Made by a program: the position numbers and the translations under genes
Shown: positions 63,421 to 64,000 of the stretch, piece after piece
How the letters are laid out: each line of letters begins with the position of its first letter
Position numbering within the stretch: position 1 is the stretch's first letter
NCBI RefSeq assembly: GCF_905475395.1
Contig: NC_058339.1
Location: forward strand, 39,441,172 to 39,505,171
Origin: Chrysoperla carnea
Lineage: Eukaryota; Arthropoda; Insecta; Neuroptera; Chrysopidae
DNA length: 64,000 nt
Direction: 5' to 3'
The notes under the pieces: generated by a model
What the model was told of the DNA's origin: nothing
Database searches by the model: none
The model's input: the letters and a program-made list of their open reading frames with translations, nothing else

Positions 63421-64000
63421 GACCATGATACTCGCTGACATTCTAACTTTCTATATGTCCAATCATTCAATTACCCTGATTTTTTTACTTTTTGGATCAA
63501 AATTACCCCATCCACTGAGTTTCATCATATTCCAAAATAAAAATTTTTTTGCGATTTCCTCGATTTTTTCAAAGGGTACCCTCTTAAAAAAATTAGTTTT
63601 TGAGATACGAACTAAAATCGATCCAAATATTGCGATATCTCAGAAACTCTAGTCATTAGGACATCAACTATTCATTAGAACATAAACTAGGTTTCCGTCA
63701 GTCATTCAGGACAAAGCCTTTTATATGTATAGAAATAAGGCTACATATTGCCTGTTTGATGTCATAAATGATTTTTCAAATAGACTGTTCCCTGGTATCA
63801 CACTCTACCCTATACACTAAAATGTAACACAACATATACTATACATGAGGAAACTTGATTTATTATGACAGATAGCTTTGGCGTTAAATGGCAAATATTT
63901 AAATAAATAAATATAAATATATATTTTATATATATTTTGGATCTTATTCACTTCCACTTATTGGTTTCTACATATGTTGTACTTTTATTTTATTAACTAT

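Larger units (their letters stand above)
48909..64000 (+). other. Intron 3 of the Iroquois gene (5' part, more than 15 kb)
   Basis: It begins with a consensus GTAAGT donor. No homeodomain-coding exon follows before the window ends, so the intron is incomplete here. It contains two copies of a dispersed repeat near 49257-49470 and 49735-49925, a 30-nt poly-T (50143-50172), foldback repeats (50928-51150, 57634-57847, 58719-59010), a (TA)n tract (52819-52857), a full Helitron (53120-53608), a truncated one (56236-56570) and a diverged Helitron end near 63274. I see nothing recognisable in 51200-52800, 53620-56230, 56600-57600, 59020-60290, 60410-61950 and 62170-63250, all AT-rich sequence with short spurious ORFs. 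Confidence 0.8.

Noticed and set aside
63176..63652. 158-codon open frame, the second longest in the window
   Set aside because: It covers a diverged Helitron end at 63274 and sequence repeated near 29265 and 36340. There is no recognisable domain, the composition is Phe/Ile/Leu-rich like translated AT-rich DNA, and it lies in intron 3.
1..64000. CRISPR arrays, operons, Shine-Dalgarno sites or other prokaryotic features
   Set aside because: Spliced exons, giant introns and eukaryotic transposons show an insect nuclear genome; no regularly spaced repeat-spacer pattern is seen.

Overview
The window is eukaryotic: AT-rich (well over two thirds A+T by eye), almost free of long open reading frames, and packed with small non-autonomous transposons. 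The one host gene I can support is the 5' half of an insect Iroquois-class homeobox gene of the araucan/caupolican type, on the + strand. Three coding exons join cleanly through canonical GT/AG sites. Exon 1 is 11491-11538 (MAAYAQFGYSYPSASQ). Exon 2 is 24293-24742, with a Ser/Gly/Pro-rich stretch followed by the conserved CC-E-GRP / TDPVTGQSVCSCQYD block. Exon 3 is 48790-48908 (SNPYALKDG...TTGYYPYDPALAAYG). Together they encode about 205 residues that precede the TALE homeodomain in this family. The homeodomain exon is not in the window, so intron 3 runs off the right edge. The protein points to an insect. It is clearly not Drosophila, and I cannot fix the order.

Layout: 1-11490 is upstream DNA with no recognisable gene (TA microsatellite, Helitrons, MITEs, a tRNA-derived SINE remnant). 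The last ~0.9 kb probably holds the promoter and 5' UTR. Intron 1 (11539-24292, 12.75 kb) and intron 2 (24743-48789, 24.05 kb) are complete; intron 3 starts at 48909 and exceeds 15 kb. Giant introns fit a patterning gene under complex enhancer control. A few less AT-rich islands (near 14.3, 18.35-18.6, 43.05 and 46.35 kb) are possible enhancers, with no direct proof.

Mobile DNA dominates. There are four near-complete non-autonomous Helitrons (5' TC, 3' hairpin, CTAG end), all inserted between A and T, plus truncated and rearranged relatives. There is a MITE family of about 390 bp in five copies, a ~345 bp family with GATCCCCTATT ends, several foldback elements with long arms, and dispersed repeats of kinds common in insect genomes. 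The most unusual object is a 1.7 kb element at 31578-33272 with perfect 16-bp terminal inverted repeats, many subterminal CCCAATTGGG-type repeats, and on its minus strand a hidden two-exon coding remnant with an 85-bp intron, stop codon and poly(A) signal. Also notable are a perfect 22-bp hairpin at 31155-31206 and the in-frame-skippable 450-nt exon 2. I saw no prokaryotic features, CRISPR arrays, rRNA genes or complete tRNA genes.
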